Source of the DNA: Rhizobium herbae
Lineage (GTDB): Bacteria; Pseudomonadota; Alphaproteobacteria; Rhizobiales; Rhizobiaceae
Direction: 5' to 3'
Length of the DNA stretch: 64,000 bases
Assembly (NCBI RefSeq): GCF_019511375.1
Contig: NZ_JAEUAO010000002.1
Span: forward strand, 558,001 to 622,000
Shown: positions 1 to 9,734 of the stretch, one piece after another
How the letters are laid out: each line of letters begins with the position of its first letter
Position numbering within the stretch: the first letter of the stretch is position 1
Program-made: the position numbers and the translations under genes
Notes under the pieces: generated by a model
Databases searched by the model: none
Told to the model about the DNA's origin: nothing
What the model saw: only the letters and a program-made list of their open reading frames with translations

Positions 1-529
1 CCAGCAGGCTCGGCGCGACGAGATCCAGAACTGCGCTGTTTTCGATCTCCGCCTCGACTTTAGGAAGCGGCTTGTGATTTGAATCGAGAAGATATCCCCA
101 CACACTGACGACGGAGAGGGGTCCAGGTCGATTCTGCGCCCATCGACCCTTCTCATCATAGACGACGTTAACCGCTTCGGGGGCGCCTCGGACCATCGCT
201 TCCCCGATCTGGGCCTCCCTCGCCGGATGGTCGATCTGCGCCTGCAGCACGCCGGCCAAAGTGCCGACGTCGGAATGGACCTGAGCCAGCAGCAGATTGA
301 CGCGGGCGGCTGTCGTTTCAGCATAAGAGCGGATGTAGTCCTGGTTGGCCCGTTCCAGCCCCTGGCCCACCTCCGCCGTGGCATCGCGGGAGAGCCGCTG
401 GACGTTCCAGAGTGCAAGGCCGCCACTGACGAGCAGATCGAACAGCACAGCGCCGCCAACGACAAGGACGAACTTGGCGCGAAATGAGCGTAGGCCAAGA
501 CGGGGGGTATGGTGCAGCGGTGCGTTCAT
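1..529 (-). CDS. N-terminal part of a membrane-bound sensor protein, possibly a SiaA/RsbU-type phosphatase (partial)
   Basis: The reading frame starts at an ATG at 529 and runs off the window edge, leaving about 176 residues. A short basic N-terminus is followed by one hydrophobic membrane segment (about residues 19–41) and then a region with no second membrane segment that looks like the start of an extracytoplasmic sensor domain. The start codon overlaps the stop of the STAS–methyltransferase gene (ATGA), so the two are translationally coupled. The catalytic part is outside the window. Because the upstream partners resemble a STAS/kinase switch, a C-terminal PP2C (SpoIIE-like) phosphatase is expected by analogy with SiaABC and RsbU systems. 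That is inference; a histidine kinase or cyclase remains possible. Confidence 0.75.
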   Translation of the reverse strand, partial: MNAPLHHTPRLGLRSFRAKFVLVVGGAVLFDLLVSGGLALWNVQRLSRDATAEVGQGLERANQDYIRSYAETTAARVNLLLAQVHSDVGTLAGVLQAQIDHPAREAQIGEAMVRGAPEAVNVVYDEKGRWAQNRPGPLSVVSVWGYLLDSNHKPLPKVEAEIENSAVLDLVAPSLL

Positions 530-1704
530 AGAGGCTTGCGTCCCGACGCCACCCAGATCGGCCAGCCGGCATAGCCTTTGGGATGGAGGGCGGCGAAGAT
601 ATGGTCCTGGAAACCTTGGCGGAAGCGCTGGATGAATTCGGCACTATCTCCACGCTTCACGGCCATTTCGCCGGCATAGACATCTTCCCAGGCCATGATG
701 ACGTCGGCGAAGTCCCGCGGGTCGCCATCCAGATTGGTGACCATGAAGGTCTCGACGATAATGTCTTCGAAGCCGGCATCGACGAGGTACCGGCGGCTTT
801 TGGGGCCCAGTTCCACATCCATTTCGAAATGGCTGAACAGTTTCGCGACCTCGTTGTACGTCCATTGAATGCTCTGCGATCGAGGTTCGCCGAGGCAATG
901 CGAGTTTTTCTCGTTGGTTATGTACACCCGCCCTCCCGGCTTGCAAATCCTGTAAAGCTCCCCGAGCAGCACGTCTGGCCGGTTGAATATCTGCAGCGAA
1001 TGGCGGCAGGTCACCAAGTCGAATTGATTGTCCTCGAGTAACATCTCGGACGCGTCGCCATAGGTATACTCGATATCCGTGATACCGAAACCGGCTGCCA
1101 CGTCGCGCGCATAGGCAAGGCTTGCCTTCGAATGATCGAGCGCCACAATTCGCGCCGGCTGGAACTCCTTTTGGACGAGCACCGCGAAATCACCGATACC
1201 GCAGCAGATGTCCGCCATCACGATTCCGGGGCGCATGCCGTGCCGCGGAAGGATTGCGCGCTCGTGGCGCCACGTCATCTTGGTCTGCGTGCGCAGTATC
1301 GGAATAAAGCTCGTGTTTTCCACGAAGTTCTGGCCGGGGTAGAATTTGGAATCGTAGACCTCGACCGTTATTTGCGGCTCGAGCTTGTTCAGATGTGCAA
1401 ACATCCGTGTGGTCCAGCCGACGACGCTCGAGGTGATGATCACGAAGCGAAGATCCGACCGCGCCCGGCAGGCATCCAGAACCACCCGCACAAAGGCGTG
1501 AAAAGCCGTGTTGTTCATCTGAATGAGGCGCTTCACATTGATGTAGAGGACGCCGCGCACCTCTTCGATTGCCTCCTTCAGCGTCGACAGGCTTGTCGCG
1601 ATCTCGTCGGCCGAACGCGGCCGAACCACGCCGGCAAGAGAAAACTCCTGGCTGTTGGGGTCAAACTCTGCGCTGAAGGGAGCGGAAGGATTTACCGAAC
1701 TCAA
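526..1704 (-). CDS. STAS-like domain fused to a class I SAM-dependent methyltransferase
   Basis: This 392-residue protein has two parts. Residues about 1–130 look like a STAS-type (slr1659-like) regulator, with a conserved NVKRLIQMNNTAF stretch near residue 56–68 whose Thr66 is a candidate phospho-acceptor. Residues about 145–390 form a class I methyltransferase: motif I is ADICCGIGDF (164–173), followed by the acidic LDHSKASLAYAR strand and a FDLVTCRHSLQIF motif IV-like segment. It starts at TTG (1704), overlapping the previous stop, and ends overlapping the sensor gene. The fusion suggests that a phospho-switch controls methylation of an unknown substrate. The methyltransferase fold is secure; the substrate is unknown. 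Confidence 0.85.
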   Translation of the reverse strand: MSSVNPSAPFSAEFDPNSQEFSLAGVVRPRSADEIATSLSTLKEAIEEVRGVLYINVKRLIQMNNTAFHAFVRVVLDACRARSDLRFVIITSSVVGWTTRMFAHLNKLEPQITVEVYDSKFYPGQNFVENTSFIPILRTQTKMTWRHERAILPRHGMRPGIVMADICCGIGDFAVLVQKEFQPARIVALDHSKASLAYARDVAAGFGITDIEYTYGDASEMLLEDNQFDLVTCRHSLQIFNRPDVLLGELYRICKPGGRVYITNEKNSHCLGEPRSQSIQWTYNEVAKLFSHFEMDVELGPKSRRYLVDAGFEDIIVETFMVTNLDGDPRDFADVIMAWEDVYAGEMAVKRGDSAEFIQRFRQGFQDHIFAALHPKGYAGWPIWVASGRKPL

Positions 1705-2216
1705 GTCACAATCCCTTCAAGCGGCAAATCCACGACGAGCGTTATCGACGAGGGAGCGCTGTCTTCCAGGTGAATCAGAGCGTCGAAGTTGATCGCGAGG
1801 TCCAACAAAACGGCATCCCGAGTTGGTGCCAGGTCGGCCGAAATGGAATCGAGATAGCGCGCAAGCGCGTCCCCCCGGCGCGCTTTCGCCACAGCTTCAT
1901 TGAGAAAATGCCGCTGGCGCGGAGGACATGGAAACGTCAGTTTCACCCGTTCCGTCGGACCCTGCCGATAGACCGCACAGCCGATCTGACCGTCGGGAGA
2001 GCCACCGCGAAACAAGACCTCCAGGAGTTCGTTGAGCGCCGATGAGAAGAAGTTCGAATGGCGAACGGGATCTGTCCGGTTGTGGCTGATCATCCGCGCC
2101 ACGAAGGTCGACAATTGATCGCAATGGTGCCAATCCGAAAGAAAGGTCCCCATTTCCATCTCAAGCTGAAGCAAGGGCTCGAAGTCTGCTTCAGGCTCTT
2201 TTTCGGCTACATGCAT
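1701..2216 (-). CDS. SiaB / slr1658-like regulatory protein (putative STAS-domain kinase or anti-sigma-type partner)
   Basis: This 171-residue soluble protein has no membrane segment. A segment around residues 58–69 (SSALNELLEVLF) resembles the N-box of GHKL-type ATPases, as in the SiaB/slr1658 family of partner-switch kinases. The rest is divergent. It is the first gene of a three-gene operon with 4-base overlaps, preceded by a good GGAGAAGGAAG ribosome-binding site. Next to a STAS-containing protein and a membrane sensor, it probably phosphorylates or binds the STAS domain. Family assignment comes from context and a short motif, so it is moderate. Confidence 0.6.
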   Translation of the reverse strand: MHVAEKEPEADFEPLLQLEMEMGTFLSDWHHCDQLSTFVARMISHNRTDPVRHSNFFSSALNELLEVLFRGGSPDGQIGCAVYRQGPTERVKLTFPCPPRQRHFLNEAVAKARRGDALARYLDSISADLAPTRDAVLLDLAINFDALIHLEDSAPSSITLVVDLPLEGIVT

Positions 2217-2374
2217 GCCGCTTCCTTCTCCACGAGTCGAACTCTGTTACGGCGCCTCATTACCTCACGCCGATTTCTAACCCGCTCGAGGTGCGGCCAG
2301 ATGTGAACGCCGCACCTGCTGTTTTTCCAGTTTCGGACCTGTTGCACAAGCGACAGCCTGCTACAAGCCCACTA

Positions 2375-4042
2375 TTAAAGTGCTAACGACGACTGGCGGA
2401 GGAACTCGTCGATCGCTGCCGCAGGCATCGGAACACCCAGGAAATACCCTTGCAGCCGGTCGCATCCCTCCTTCTGAAGCCAGGAAATTTGACCTCGCGT
2501 TTCCACGCCCTCGGCGGTAACGCGCATTCCCAAACCATGCGCCAGCGCGATGATACACCGGACAATCGTCTGGCTTTTCTCGTCAGTCTCGAGGTCCTTG
2601 ATGAAATATTTGTCGATCTTGATCGTGTCGAACGGGAAGTTTTTCAAATAGCTCAAAGAGGAATAATAGGTCCCGAAATCATCGAGCGAAATCTGGACGC
2701 CCAGTACATTCAACGTATTGAGCGCATCCAGATTGTCTGTCGTGCGCTCGAGCAACACCGATTCAGTAACTTCCAGTTCGAGACGATCGGCACGCAGGCC
2801 GACCGCGTCGAGTGTCTGGGCGACCCGATCGGTCAACCCTTCCCGCAAAAACTCCGCCGAAGAGAGATTGACGGCAACGGTAAAATGGGCCGGCCACGTC
2901 GTCGCCGCTCGGCAGGCCTGCTCCAGCACCCATTGTCCTATTTCGCTCATCAGGCCGTCGGACTCGGCCATGGGAATGAACACGCTCGGCGGGATCAGGC
3001 CGACGATCGGATGACGCCATCGCAACAGCGCCTCGAAGCCGACAACTGAAGAGGGTACCCTGACGAGCGGCTGGTACTCGACGAAGAATTGCCCCTCTTG
3101 CAGCGCAGTCCGCAAGCTGCGGCGCAACATTTCGCGCTGCTCCAGGACGATCAGCATCGCGCGGCTGAACGTCCTCGCGACACCGCGCCCATCTTTCTTC
3201 GCAGCGTAGAGAGCGATGTCGGCAGCCTTCATCAACTGCTCTGTCTCGTTGCCATCCCCTGGGGCGATGGCAATACCCACACTCGCTCCGACGAAGACGT
3301 TGATGCCCTCGACTGTGAACGGCTCCTTGAAGGCTTTGACGACCGCATCAGCCAAGCGCTCGGCCTCTGCAGGCTGGTCGACTTTCCACTGGACGACCGC
3401 AAATTCGTCACCCGCCAGTCTGTAGGCAACTTCCCGCTCTCCCAGGACGTTCCTTATCCGCTCTGCCGCCATTTTGAGAACAGTGTCGCCGGCACCGTGG
3501 CCCAGCGTGTCGTTGATCGGTTTGAAATCATCAAGATCGATTTGCATGAGGGCCAGCTTCACCCCGTTTGGCACGGGCAGGGTACCTCGCAGCTGATCGC
3601 TGAATTGGCGCCGGTTTGGCAGTCCTGTCAGAACATCATGGGTGGCCTGGTGAAGGAGAAGCGCGCGGTCGCTGTCGCTGGATGCCTTGCGATAGGTTGC
3701 CCCACCTTCCACTTCAACGACGCCAATGCCGCGGGGCGTGCGAAAGATGAGCAGCGCGAGACGATCCATGGTTGTTGCATCGGCGATTTCGACGCTGCGC
3801 GGCACGCCGCTGGCAAGCACGAATTCCACAGCCGATTTGGGTTTGGGAGCCAGCAGACCGGGATAGACGTGCCACAATGTGGCATCGACCAGGGAGTCGA
3901 TAATATATGTCTTGCTGTGCCTGGGCGAGCAATCGATCAGATGAAAGCTCTCGTCGTAAAGCGAGATGAGTTCGTCTTTTTGGGTGAAGGAATAACTTTC
4001 CACCGCAGATGAAGCAGACAACGTCCTGTCAGCGTCCCGCAT
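2375..4042 (-). CDS. GGDEF–EAL protein (c-di-GMP turnover)
   Basis: This 555-residue cytoplasmic protein has an N-terminal PAS-like region (about 15–115), a GGDEF domain (about 130–290) and an EAL domain (about 305–550). The diguanylate cyclase signature reads AGDEF (210–214), a variant that can still be active. No RxxD inhibitory site lies just before it. The EAL domain keeps EALLRW (337–342), EVTES, DDFGTYYSSL, IKID, AEGVET and QGYFLG, so phosphodiesterase activity is likely. The start is supported by GGAGAGGCGAGG directly upstream. It lies 158 bases upstream of the STAS module on the same strand, so shared control is possible but not shown. Confidence 0.95.
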   Translation of the reverse strand: MRDADRTLSASSAVESYSFTQKDELISLYDESFHLIDCSPRHSKTYIIDSLVDATLWHVYPGLLAPKPKSAVEFVLASGVPRSVEIADATTMDRLALLIFRTPRGIGVVEVEGGATYRKASSDSDRALLLHQATHDVLTGLPNRRQFSDQLRGTLPVPNGVKLALMQIDLDDFKPINDTLGHGAGDTVLKMAAERIRNVLGEREVAYRLAGDEFAVVQWKVDQPAEAERLADAVVKAFKEPFTVEGINVFVGASVGIAIAPGDGNETEQLMKAADIALYAAKKDGRGVARTFSRAMLIVLEQREMLRRSLRTALQEGQFFVEYQPLVRVPSSVVGFEALLRWRHPIVGLIPPSVFIPMAESDGLMSEIGQWVLEQACRAATTWPAHFTVAVNLSSAEFLREGLTDRVAQTLDAVGLRADRLELEVTESVLLERTTDNLDALNTLNVLGVQISLDDFGTYYSSLSYLKNFPFDTIKIDKYFIKDLETDEKSQTIVRCIIALAHGLGMRVTAEGVETRGQISWLQKEGCDRLQGYFLGVPMPAAAIDEFLRQSSLAL

Positions 4043-4458
4043 CCTCGCCTCTCCTGCTGTTGCCTACGGTCCAACCAATACTTGCTCAATCTACCTGAGA
4101 TTGCATCGCATTCAGATAACTTCGATGTTATTTCACCTTGTCAGCCAATTCACAACTACCGCCGAAAGCGTTGCCGTCACTGCCGCTCGACCACGGAGAG
4201 ATCATGAAATCTCGCTGTCATCAGCGAGTCGGTCAAGGGGCGATGGCGAGTGGCGTTCGTTACTGCCGCGCATTTCTTTTATCATTTACTACCAAGACAG
4301 GCAATTTTGATGCATTGGTCAACGCAGGATATGGTTGGCTGCCCGACTGGACGGCCTTCACCCTGGCCTTGGTGTTCCTCGTCGGCGCAGCGGGGCGCGC
4401 AGAGATGCGCAAATACCGGGCTCATTGGTCCAGCGAAAACTGTAATCTTCAGGAAAAC
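4043..4458. other. Intergenic region without a supported gene
   Basis: About 415 bases lie between the GGDEF–EAL start and the 3' end of the tRNA-Thr gene. Short frames occur on both strands, but none has a convincing ribosome-binding site or recognisable protein pattern. The part next to 4042 presumably carries the promoter of the GGDEF–EAL gene. Confidence 0.5.
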
Positions 4459-4533
4459 TGGTGCTGCTAGAGAGATTTGAACTCTCGGCCTCTCCCTTAC
4501 CAAGGGAGTGCTCTACCCCTGAGCTATAGCAGC
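4459..4533 (-). tRNA. tRNA-Thr (anticodon GGT)
   Basis: Read on the minus strand, the cloverleaf is complete. The acceptor stem GCTGCTA (4533–4527) pairs with TAGCAGC (4469–4463), the D-arm is GCTCAGGGGTAGAGC, the anticodon stem is CTCCC/GGGAG with loop TTGGTAA (anticodon GGT), and the T-arm has GTTCAAATC. The 3' CCA is encoded (4461–4459). Confidence 0.96.
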
Positions 4534-4689
4534 ATCGTGCGGCGGATCGGTGTTGTCCGGCGCGAGCGAGGGCCTATTGCCATAGCTTGTTGCGAAGCGC
4601 AAGCCGCAAATCTCATATTTCGTTGGACAGGTCGGGGGAAACGGCGGCAATGCTTCCCGACCGAGCGGATTTGCGGTATTTCAGCGGTC

Positions 4690-4923
4690 ATGCAGGATAA
4701 AGACGATCAAGGACACGACAGCGACAGCAAGCCCGAGCTTTCCGGCAAGGGGGTGCGCGGACAGGAAGCGCGCCGGCAGGCGGAGGCGCGCCGGGAGCGA
4801 GCGGCCAGGACGCTGCGGGAAAACCTGTTGCGGCGCAAGCAGCAGGGGCGGGCGCGGCGTGCCGGCGATGCAGATGAAACATCGGGGTTGCCTGCCGCAA
4901 AATCGGACGAATCTGGGGATTAA
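4690..4923 (+). CDS. Small basic hypothetical protein upstream of murA
   Basis: This 77-residue, highly charged protein is rich in Arg, Gln and Glu in its centre (an [23 protein letters not shown] helix) and looks largely helical or disordered. No membrane segment, signal peptide or catalytic motif is seen. It starts at the ATG at 4690; a longer frame reaches upstream through the tRNA gene and is not credible. Small proteins of this kind are commonly found just ahead of murA in rhizobia. Its function is unknown. Confidence 0.65.
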   Translation: MQDKDDQGHDSDSKPELSGKGVRGQEARRQAEARRERAARTLRENLLRRKQQGRARRAGDADETSGLPAAKSDESGD

Positions 4924-5180
4924 TCGGCGGCTGCCATCAACGATCGGATTCGGACGCGGATCGGCATGCGATGGCAGGGTTTATCGTTTCAGCCTTGGCG
5001 TGCCCTATCCAGGGCGCCGGGGCGACTTCACTTAATGGCAGATGTCGGCTTTCGTCCATTCGGGTGCTTGGCCGCCATCGTTTCAATTTGCTTCTCATTT
5101 CACCGCACTTCCTTTATGGAGGCGCCAATCTCTCAAGATCGGAATGTCAGGAAAGGCGGGCGGCGCCCGTAAGGTACCCC

Positions 5181-6473
5181 ATGGATCGCATCAGAATTAC
5201 CGGCGGCAATGAACTTCGCGGGATCATCCCGATTTCCGGCGCCAAGAACGCCGCTTTGCCGCTGATGATCGCCTCGCTTTTGACGGACGACACGCTGACG
5301 CTGGAAAATGTCCCGCACCTTGCCGATGTCGAGCAACTGATCCGCATTCTCGGCAATCACGGCGCCGACATCTCCGTCAATGGCCGCCGCGAGCGCCAGA
5401 GCGAAGGCTATTCGCGCACGATCCATTTCACCTCCCGCAACATCGTCGATACCACAGCACCTTACGAACTGGTTTCGAGGATGCGGGCGAGCTTCTGGGT
5501 GATCGGCCCGCTTCTGGCGCGCGAAGGCAAGGCGCGCGTCTCGCTGCCGGGCGGCTGTGCCATCGGCACGCGGCCGGTCGATCTGTTCATCGAGGCGCTG
5601 GCGGCGCTCGGCGCCACGATCGAGATCGATGGCGGCTATATCAATGCGACGGCGCCGAAGGGCGGCCTGATCGGCGCGCGCTATGTGTTCCCGAAGGTCT
5701 CTGTGGGCGCCACCCACGTGATGATGATGGCAGCGACACTTGCCAACGGTACAACCACCATCGGCAACGCCGCGCGTGAGCCGGAAGTCGCCGACCTTGC
5801 CCGCTGCCTGAATGCGATGGGCGCGAAAATCACCGGCGCAGGGACGTCGACCATCACCATCGAAGGCGTCATGTCGCTGTCGGGCGCGCGCCACCGGGTC
5901 CTGCCGGACCGCATCGAGACCGGCACCTATGCCATGGCCGTTGCCATGACCGGCGGCGATGTCGTGCTTGAGGGCACGAACGCCGCGCTGCTCGATACTG
6001 CCCTTGAAGCCATCCGCCGGGCCGGGGCCGAAATCTCCGAAACGGAGACGGGCCTTCGCGTCGTGCGCAATGGCGGCGGCATCAAGCCTGTGGACATCGT
6101 GACCGATCCCTTCCCGGGCTTCCCGACCGATCTGCAGGCCCAGTTCATGGGCCTGATGACCAAATCGAGCGGTATTTCGCACATCACTGAAACCATCTTC
6201 GAGAACCGTTTCATGCACGTGCAGGAACTGGCCCGGCTCGGCGCGAAAATCTCGCTGTCGGGCCAGACAGCCAAGATCGAGGGCGTCGCGCGCCTGAAGG
6301 GTGCGCCCGTGATGGCGACCGATCTGCGCGCCTCGGTATCCCTGGTCATCGCCGGCCTGGTGGCGGAAGGCGAGACCATGGTGTCGCGCGTCTATCATCT
6401 CGACCGCGGTTTCGAGCGGCTGGAGGAAAAGCTCAATCGCTGCGGCGCCAAGGTGGAGCGCGTGAGCGACTGA
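5181..6473 (+). CDS. murA: UDP-N-acetylglucosamine 1-carboxyvinyltransferase
   Basis: MurA transfers enolpyruvate from PEP to UDP-GlcNAc, the first committed step of peptidoglycan synthesis, in the cytoplasm. The 430-residue length is normal. The start at 5181 gives the canonical [14 protein letters not shown] opening with the [11 protein letters not shown] substrate loop. The catalytic, fosfomycin-reactive cysteine is present at Cys126 ([13 protein letters not shown]). Late motifs such as [13 protein letters not shown] and [10 protein letters not shown] are intact. The frame is open upstream to 4971, but that stretch has no family similarity. It leads a run of housekeeping genes on the plus strand. 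Confidence 0.98.
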   Translation: MDRIRITGGNELRGIIPISGAKNAALPLMIASLLTDDTLTLENVPHLADVEQLIRILGNHGADISVNGRRERQSEGYSRTIHFTSRNIVDTTAPYELVSRMRASFWVIGPLLAREGKARVSLPGGCAIGTRPVDLFIEALAALGATIEIDGGYINATAPKGGLIGARYVFPKVSVGATHVMMMAATLANGTTTIGNAAREPEVADLARCLNAMGAKITGAGTSTITIEGVMSLSGARHRVLPDRIETGTYAMAVAMTGGDVVLEGTNAALLDTALEAIRRAGAEISETETGLRVVRNGGGIKPVDIVTDPFPGFPTDLQAQFMGLMTKSSGISHITETIFENRFMHVQELARLGAKISLSGQTAKIEGVARLKGAPVMATDLRASVSLVIAGLVAEGETMVSRVYHLDRGFERLEEKLNRCGAKVERVSD

Positions 6474-6578
6474 TCCATTGCCTGCGCGGTTCTTGCTGTT
6501 GCGGATTCGATAGCGGCATCTTATGTCCTAGGTCATGACGGACGCCGCCTTTTGGCGGCAGATGAGGGATGGACGGGC

Positions 6579-7019
6579 ATGGACGCATTGAAGCTGATGG
6601 GATTGGATCAGGAGGACCTCGCGATCGTTTCCGCCCATGTGCAGGACGCGGTCTTCAAGGTATCGGGTCTCGCCTATGCGCCTCGCTCACGCCAGCTGTC
6701 GCTGGTGATCAACCGTTTTGTCTGGGAAACGGCGGAAGGGCGCGGCAAATCCTTCGAACGCCGCCGCAGCGTGCTTCTTTTCAAGCGCGTCAACGCGGTC
6801 CGCTCGATCGGGTTTGATCGCAGGGATGGCGAGCAGGTGCTGTCGCTGCTCGCGATCCAGTTCGAGCAGAACGGCGAGGGGCCGGATGGAACCGTCGAAC
6901 TCGTCCTTTCCGGCGATGCCTCGATCATGCTCGATGTGGAATGTATCGAGGTACAGCTTGCAGATACGGGTGGCGCATGGGAAACCGGTTTCAAGCCGCG
7001 TCATCCTGCCGGTGCCTGA
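6579..7019 (+). CDS. DUF2948 family protein
   Basis: This 146-residue soluble protein of unknown function matches the alphaproteobacterial DUF2948 family by sequence character and by its position between murA and hisD. It carries the characteristic RFVWE and FERRRSVLLFKRV segments. The ATG at 6579 is preceded by GAGGGATGG and is preferred to a TTG nine codons upstream. No catalytic motif or membrane segment is seen. Conserved linkage suggests co-expression with hisD, not a known role. Confidence 0.85.
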   Translation: MDALKLMGLDQEDLAIVSAHVQDAVFKVSGLAYAPRSRQLSLVINRFVWETAEGRGKSFERRRSVLLFKRVNAVRSIGFDRRDGEQVLSLLAIQFEQNGEGPDGTVELVLSGDASIMLDVECIEVQLADTGGAWETGFKPRHPAGA

Positions 7020-7082
7020 TCTCCTGCCCGCTGGCCGTCCAGGGCCGCGCGCTTCTGTCGACCACGCATAAGGACATTTCCA

Positions 7083-8387
7083 TTGGCCATCCGCCTCGAC
7101 TATCTCACGCCCAGCTTCGAAGAACAGTTCGCGGCCTTTCTGACGACCAAGCGGGAAGTTTCGGAAGATGTGAATGCGGCCGTGCGGGCGATCATCGATG
7201 ACGTGCGAACGCGTGGAGATGCGGCGCTGGCCGATTACACGCGGAAATTCGACGGCCTCGATTTTACGGTGACCGGCATGGCCGTGACCCCGCAAGAGAT
7301 CGACGCGGCGATCGCGATGGTTCCCGCCGAGGTCCTCGGCGCGCTGAAGGTCGCCGCGGTCCGGATCGAGGCGCATCATGCGCGGCAGCGGCCGAAGGAC
7401 GATATCTACGAGGATTCGATGGGCGTCGGCCTTGGATCACGCTGGACGGCGATCGATGCCGTCGGCCTCTATGTACCGGGCGGCACGGCGAGCTATCCGA
7501 GCTCGGTGCTGATGAATGCGCTGCCGGCGAAGGTTGCGGGTGTCGAGCGCATCGTCATGGTTGTGCCTGCCAATGGCGGAGCCATCAATCCGGCGGTGCT
7601 CGCGGCTGCGCGCATGGCGGGCGTCGAGGAAATCTACCGCATCGGCGGCGCCCAGGCGATCGCCGCTTTGGCTTATGGCACCGCGACGATTGCCCCGGTC
7701 GCCAAGATCATGGGACCGGGCAATGCCTATGTCGCAGCCGCAAAACGCCAGGTGTTCGGTACCGTCGGTATCGACATGATAGCCGGCCCATCGGAAGTGC
7801 TCGTCATTGCCGACCGTAACAACGATCCGGACTGGATCGCTGCCGATCTTCTGGCCCAGGCCGAGCACGATGTCGGCGCCCAGTCGATCCTGATCACCGA
7901 CGACGCGCCCTTTGCCGCGGCGGTCGAGGCGGCGGTCGAGCGCCAGTTGCGTACACTGCCGCGCGCAGAAACCGCAAGCGCCAGCTGGCGCGATTTCGGT
8001 GCGGTCATCCTCGTGCCCGATCTCGAGGTGGCGGTGCCGCTCGCCAATCGCATCGCGGCCGAACATCTGGAGCTCGCCCTGGCCGATGCCGACGCGATGA
8101 TCCCGAAGATCCGCAATGCCGGCGCCATCTTCGTCGGCCGCCATACGCCGGAAGTGATCGGCGACTATGTCGGCGGCTCCAACCATGTGCTGCCGACGGC
8201 CCGTTCGGCCCGGTTCTCGTCCGGCCTCGGCGTGCTCGACTATATGAAGCGCACATCCATCCTGCGCCTCGGCTCCGACCAGTTGCGTGACCTTGGGCCG
8301 GCAGCAATCGCGCTTGCCCGTGCCGAGGGCCTGGAAGCCCACGCGCGATCGGTTGCCATTCGCCTCAATCTTGGGGAGGAAGGATGA
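7083..8387 (+). CDS. hisD: Histidinol dehydrogenase
   Basis: HisD performs the last two steps of histidine synthesis, oxidising L-histidinol to L-histidine with NAD in a zinc-dependent reaction. The 434-residue protein shows [48 protein letters not shown], the metal-binding QAEHD and the catalytic AAEHLEL segments, all intact. It uses a TTG start (7083) after AAGGA. Its stop overlaps the start of the UPF0262 gene by four bases, so these are coupled. Confidence 0.98.
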   Translation: MAIRLDYLTPSFEEQFAAFLTTKREVSEDVNAAVRAIIDDVRTRGDAALADYTRKFDGLDFTVTGMAVTPQEIDAAIAMVPAEVLGALKVAAVRIEAHHARQRPKDDIYEDSMGVGLGSRWTAIDAVGLYVPGGTASYPSSVLMNALPAKVAGVERIVMVVPANGGAINPAVLAAARMAGVEEIYRIGGAQAIAALAYGTATIAPVAKIMGPGNAYVAAAKRQVFGTVGIDMIAGPSEVLVIADRNNDPDWIAADLLAQAEHDVGAQSILITDDAPFAAAVEAAVERQLRTLPRAETASASWRDFGAVILVPDLEVAVPLANRIAAEHLELALADADAMIPKIRNAGAIFVGRHTPEVIGDYVGGSNHVLPTARSARFSSGLGVLDYMKRTSILRLGSDQLRDLGPAAIALARAEGLEAHARSVAIRLNLGEEG

Positions 8388-8854
8388 CAGGCAGCCACCG
8401 CCTCTGCGATGTCGTGCTCGACCATACCATCGGCCGCTCAACGCCAGACGTGGAGCACGAGCGGGCGGTTGCGATCTTCGACCTGATCGAGGAGAACTTT
8501 TTCGAGCCGGCAGGCCACGCCGGCGGTCCCTACCGGCTCAACCTGTCGCTGATCGATTCGAAGCTCGTCTTTGCGATCACCACCGAGGAAGGGGGCAGCG
8601 TGGCGACCCATATCCTGTCGTTGACGCCCTTCCGCCGGATCGTGAAGGACTATTTCATGATCTGCGAAAGCTATTACGAGGCGATCCGCTCCTCGACGCC
8701 GAGCCAGATCGAGGCGATCGACATGGGTCGGCGCGGCATTCACAATGAAGGCTCGCAAACGCTGATGGACAGGCTGTCGGGCAAGATCAAGCTGGATTTC
8801 GACACGGCACGGCGCCTGTTCACCCTTGTCTGCGTGCTGTACTGGCGGGGGTAG
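8384..8854 (+). CDS. UPF0262 family protein
   Basis: This 156-residue soluble protein of unknown function is a typical member of UPF0262, a family found almost only in alphaproteobacteria beside hisD. Recognisable segments include the [16 protein letters not shown] and [16 protein letters not shown] regions. Its start lies inside the hisD stop (ATGA), and the next gene follows after two bases. No motif reveals a reaction. Confidence 0.92.
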   Translation: MTGSHRLCDVVLDHTIGRSTPDVEHERAVAIFDLIEENFFEPAGHAGGPYRLNLSLIDSKLVFAITTEEGGSVATHILSLTPFRRIVKDYFMICESYYEAIRSSTPSQIEAIDMGRRGIHNEGSQTLMDRLSGKIKLDFDTARRLFTLVCVLYWRG

Positions 8855-8856
8855 TC

Positions 8857-9339
8857 GTGTCGGTCGCTGCCACCTCCACTTTGACGCAGCAGACCGGGAA
8901 AGCGCCACGGTCCGTGCTGTTCATGTGCGGCATGAACGCCATTCGCTCGCCGATGGCCGAAGTGCTGGCGAAGGCGATGCTGCCGGCGGGAACCTATATC
9001 GCCTCGGCCGGCGTCAGGTCGGGCGAGCGCGACCCCTTCGTCGATGTGGTGCTGGCGGAAATCGGGTTGACGGTGGGGCGGCATCAGCCGCATACGCTGG
9101 ATGAACTCGAGGATGATTATTTCGACCTGATCGTCACGCTTGCGCCCGAGGCGCACCATGCGGCGCTGGAGTTGACGCGGTCGATGGCCATCGATGTAGT
9201 CTATTGGCCGACGCCCGACCCGACGGTTGCGACCGGAACCCGCGAACAGATCGTTGCGGCCTATCGTGACGTCCGAAATCACCTCGCCACGCTGCTCACG
9301 CATCGTTTGCTTGGACAAATGCCGGACAAGATGGCATAG
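8857..9339 (+). CDS. Low-molecular-weight protein tyrosine phosphatase family protein
   Basis: This 160-residue cytoplasmic protein has the family P-loop as CGMNAIRSPMAE, giving nucleophile Cys24 and Arg30 in the CX5R(S) pattern. A later WPTPDPT segment holds the likely general acid Asp. The family includes tyrosine phosphatases and arsenate reductases; the substrate cannot be decided from sequence. It starts at GTG two bases after the UPF0262 stop, in the same conserved operon, upstream of infA. Confidence 0.9.
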   Translation: MSVAATSTLTQQTGKAPRSVLFMCGMNAIRSPMAEVLAKAMLPAGTYIASAGVRSGERDPFVDVVLAEIGLTVGRHQPHTLDELEDDYFDLIVTLAPEAHHAALELTRSMAIDVVYWPTPDPTVATGTREQIVAAYRDVRNHLATLLTHRLLGQMPDKMA

Positions 9340-9463
9340 GCCTTGGTAAAACCGGAAAAGACGGGTCGTTGCTGTTCACAAAACCGCGGCGATTGTGTAG
9401 TTTCCGCCAAATTTTGAAGGACGCCGGTCGCGTCCGCAGGAAAGACAGAAAGAAATACCCTAC

Positions 9464-9682
9464 ATGGCGAAAGAAGAAGTCCTTGAATTCCCGGGCGTGG
9501 TCACCGAATTGCTTCCCAATGCGACGTTCCGTGTCAAGCTTGAAAATGAACATGAGATCATCGCCCATACGGCCGGTCGCATGCGCAAAAACCGTATCCG
9601 TGTTCTCGCGGGCGACAAGGTGCTGGTCGAAATGACCCCGTACGACCTGAGCAAGGGCCGTATCACCTATCGCTTCAAGTAA
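9464..9682 (+). CDS. infA: Translation initiation factor IF-1
   Basis: IF-1 binds the A site of the 30S subunit during initiation. The 72-residue protein is a complete S1-like OB fold with the expected [19 protein letters not shown] opening and the [20 protein letters not shown] core. The 124-base gap before it probably carries its own promoter. The ribosome-binding site is weak, which is common for this gene. Confidence 0.99.
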   Translation: MAKEEVLEFPGVVTELLPNATFRVKLENEHEIIAHTAGRMRKNRIRVLAGDKVLVEMTPYDLSKGRITYRFK

Positions 9683-9734
9683 GCGCGGCGCGGTTTGTTT
9701 GCCGCAAAAACTCGAGATCGATGGCCCTGTTGCG

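Noticed and set aside
4101..4470. Overlapping short plus-strand frames between the GGDEF–EAL gene and tRNA-Thr
   Set aside because: No ribosome-binding site and the last part runs into the tRNA gene; treated as non-coding.
5133..6398. Long minus-strand frame opposite murA
   Set aside because: Antisense shadow of a conserved gene; composition is rich in His, Arg and Asp with no family pattern.
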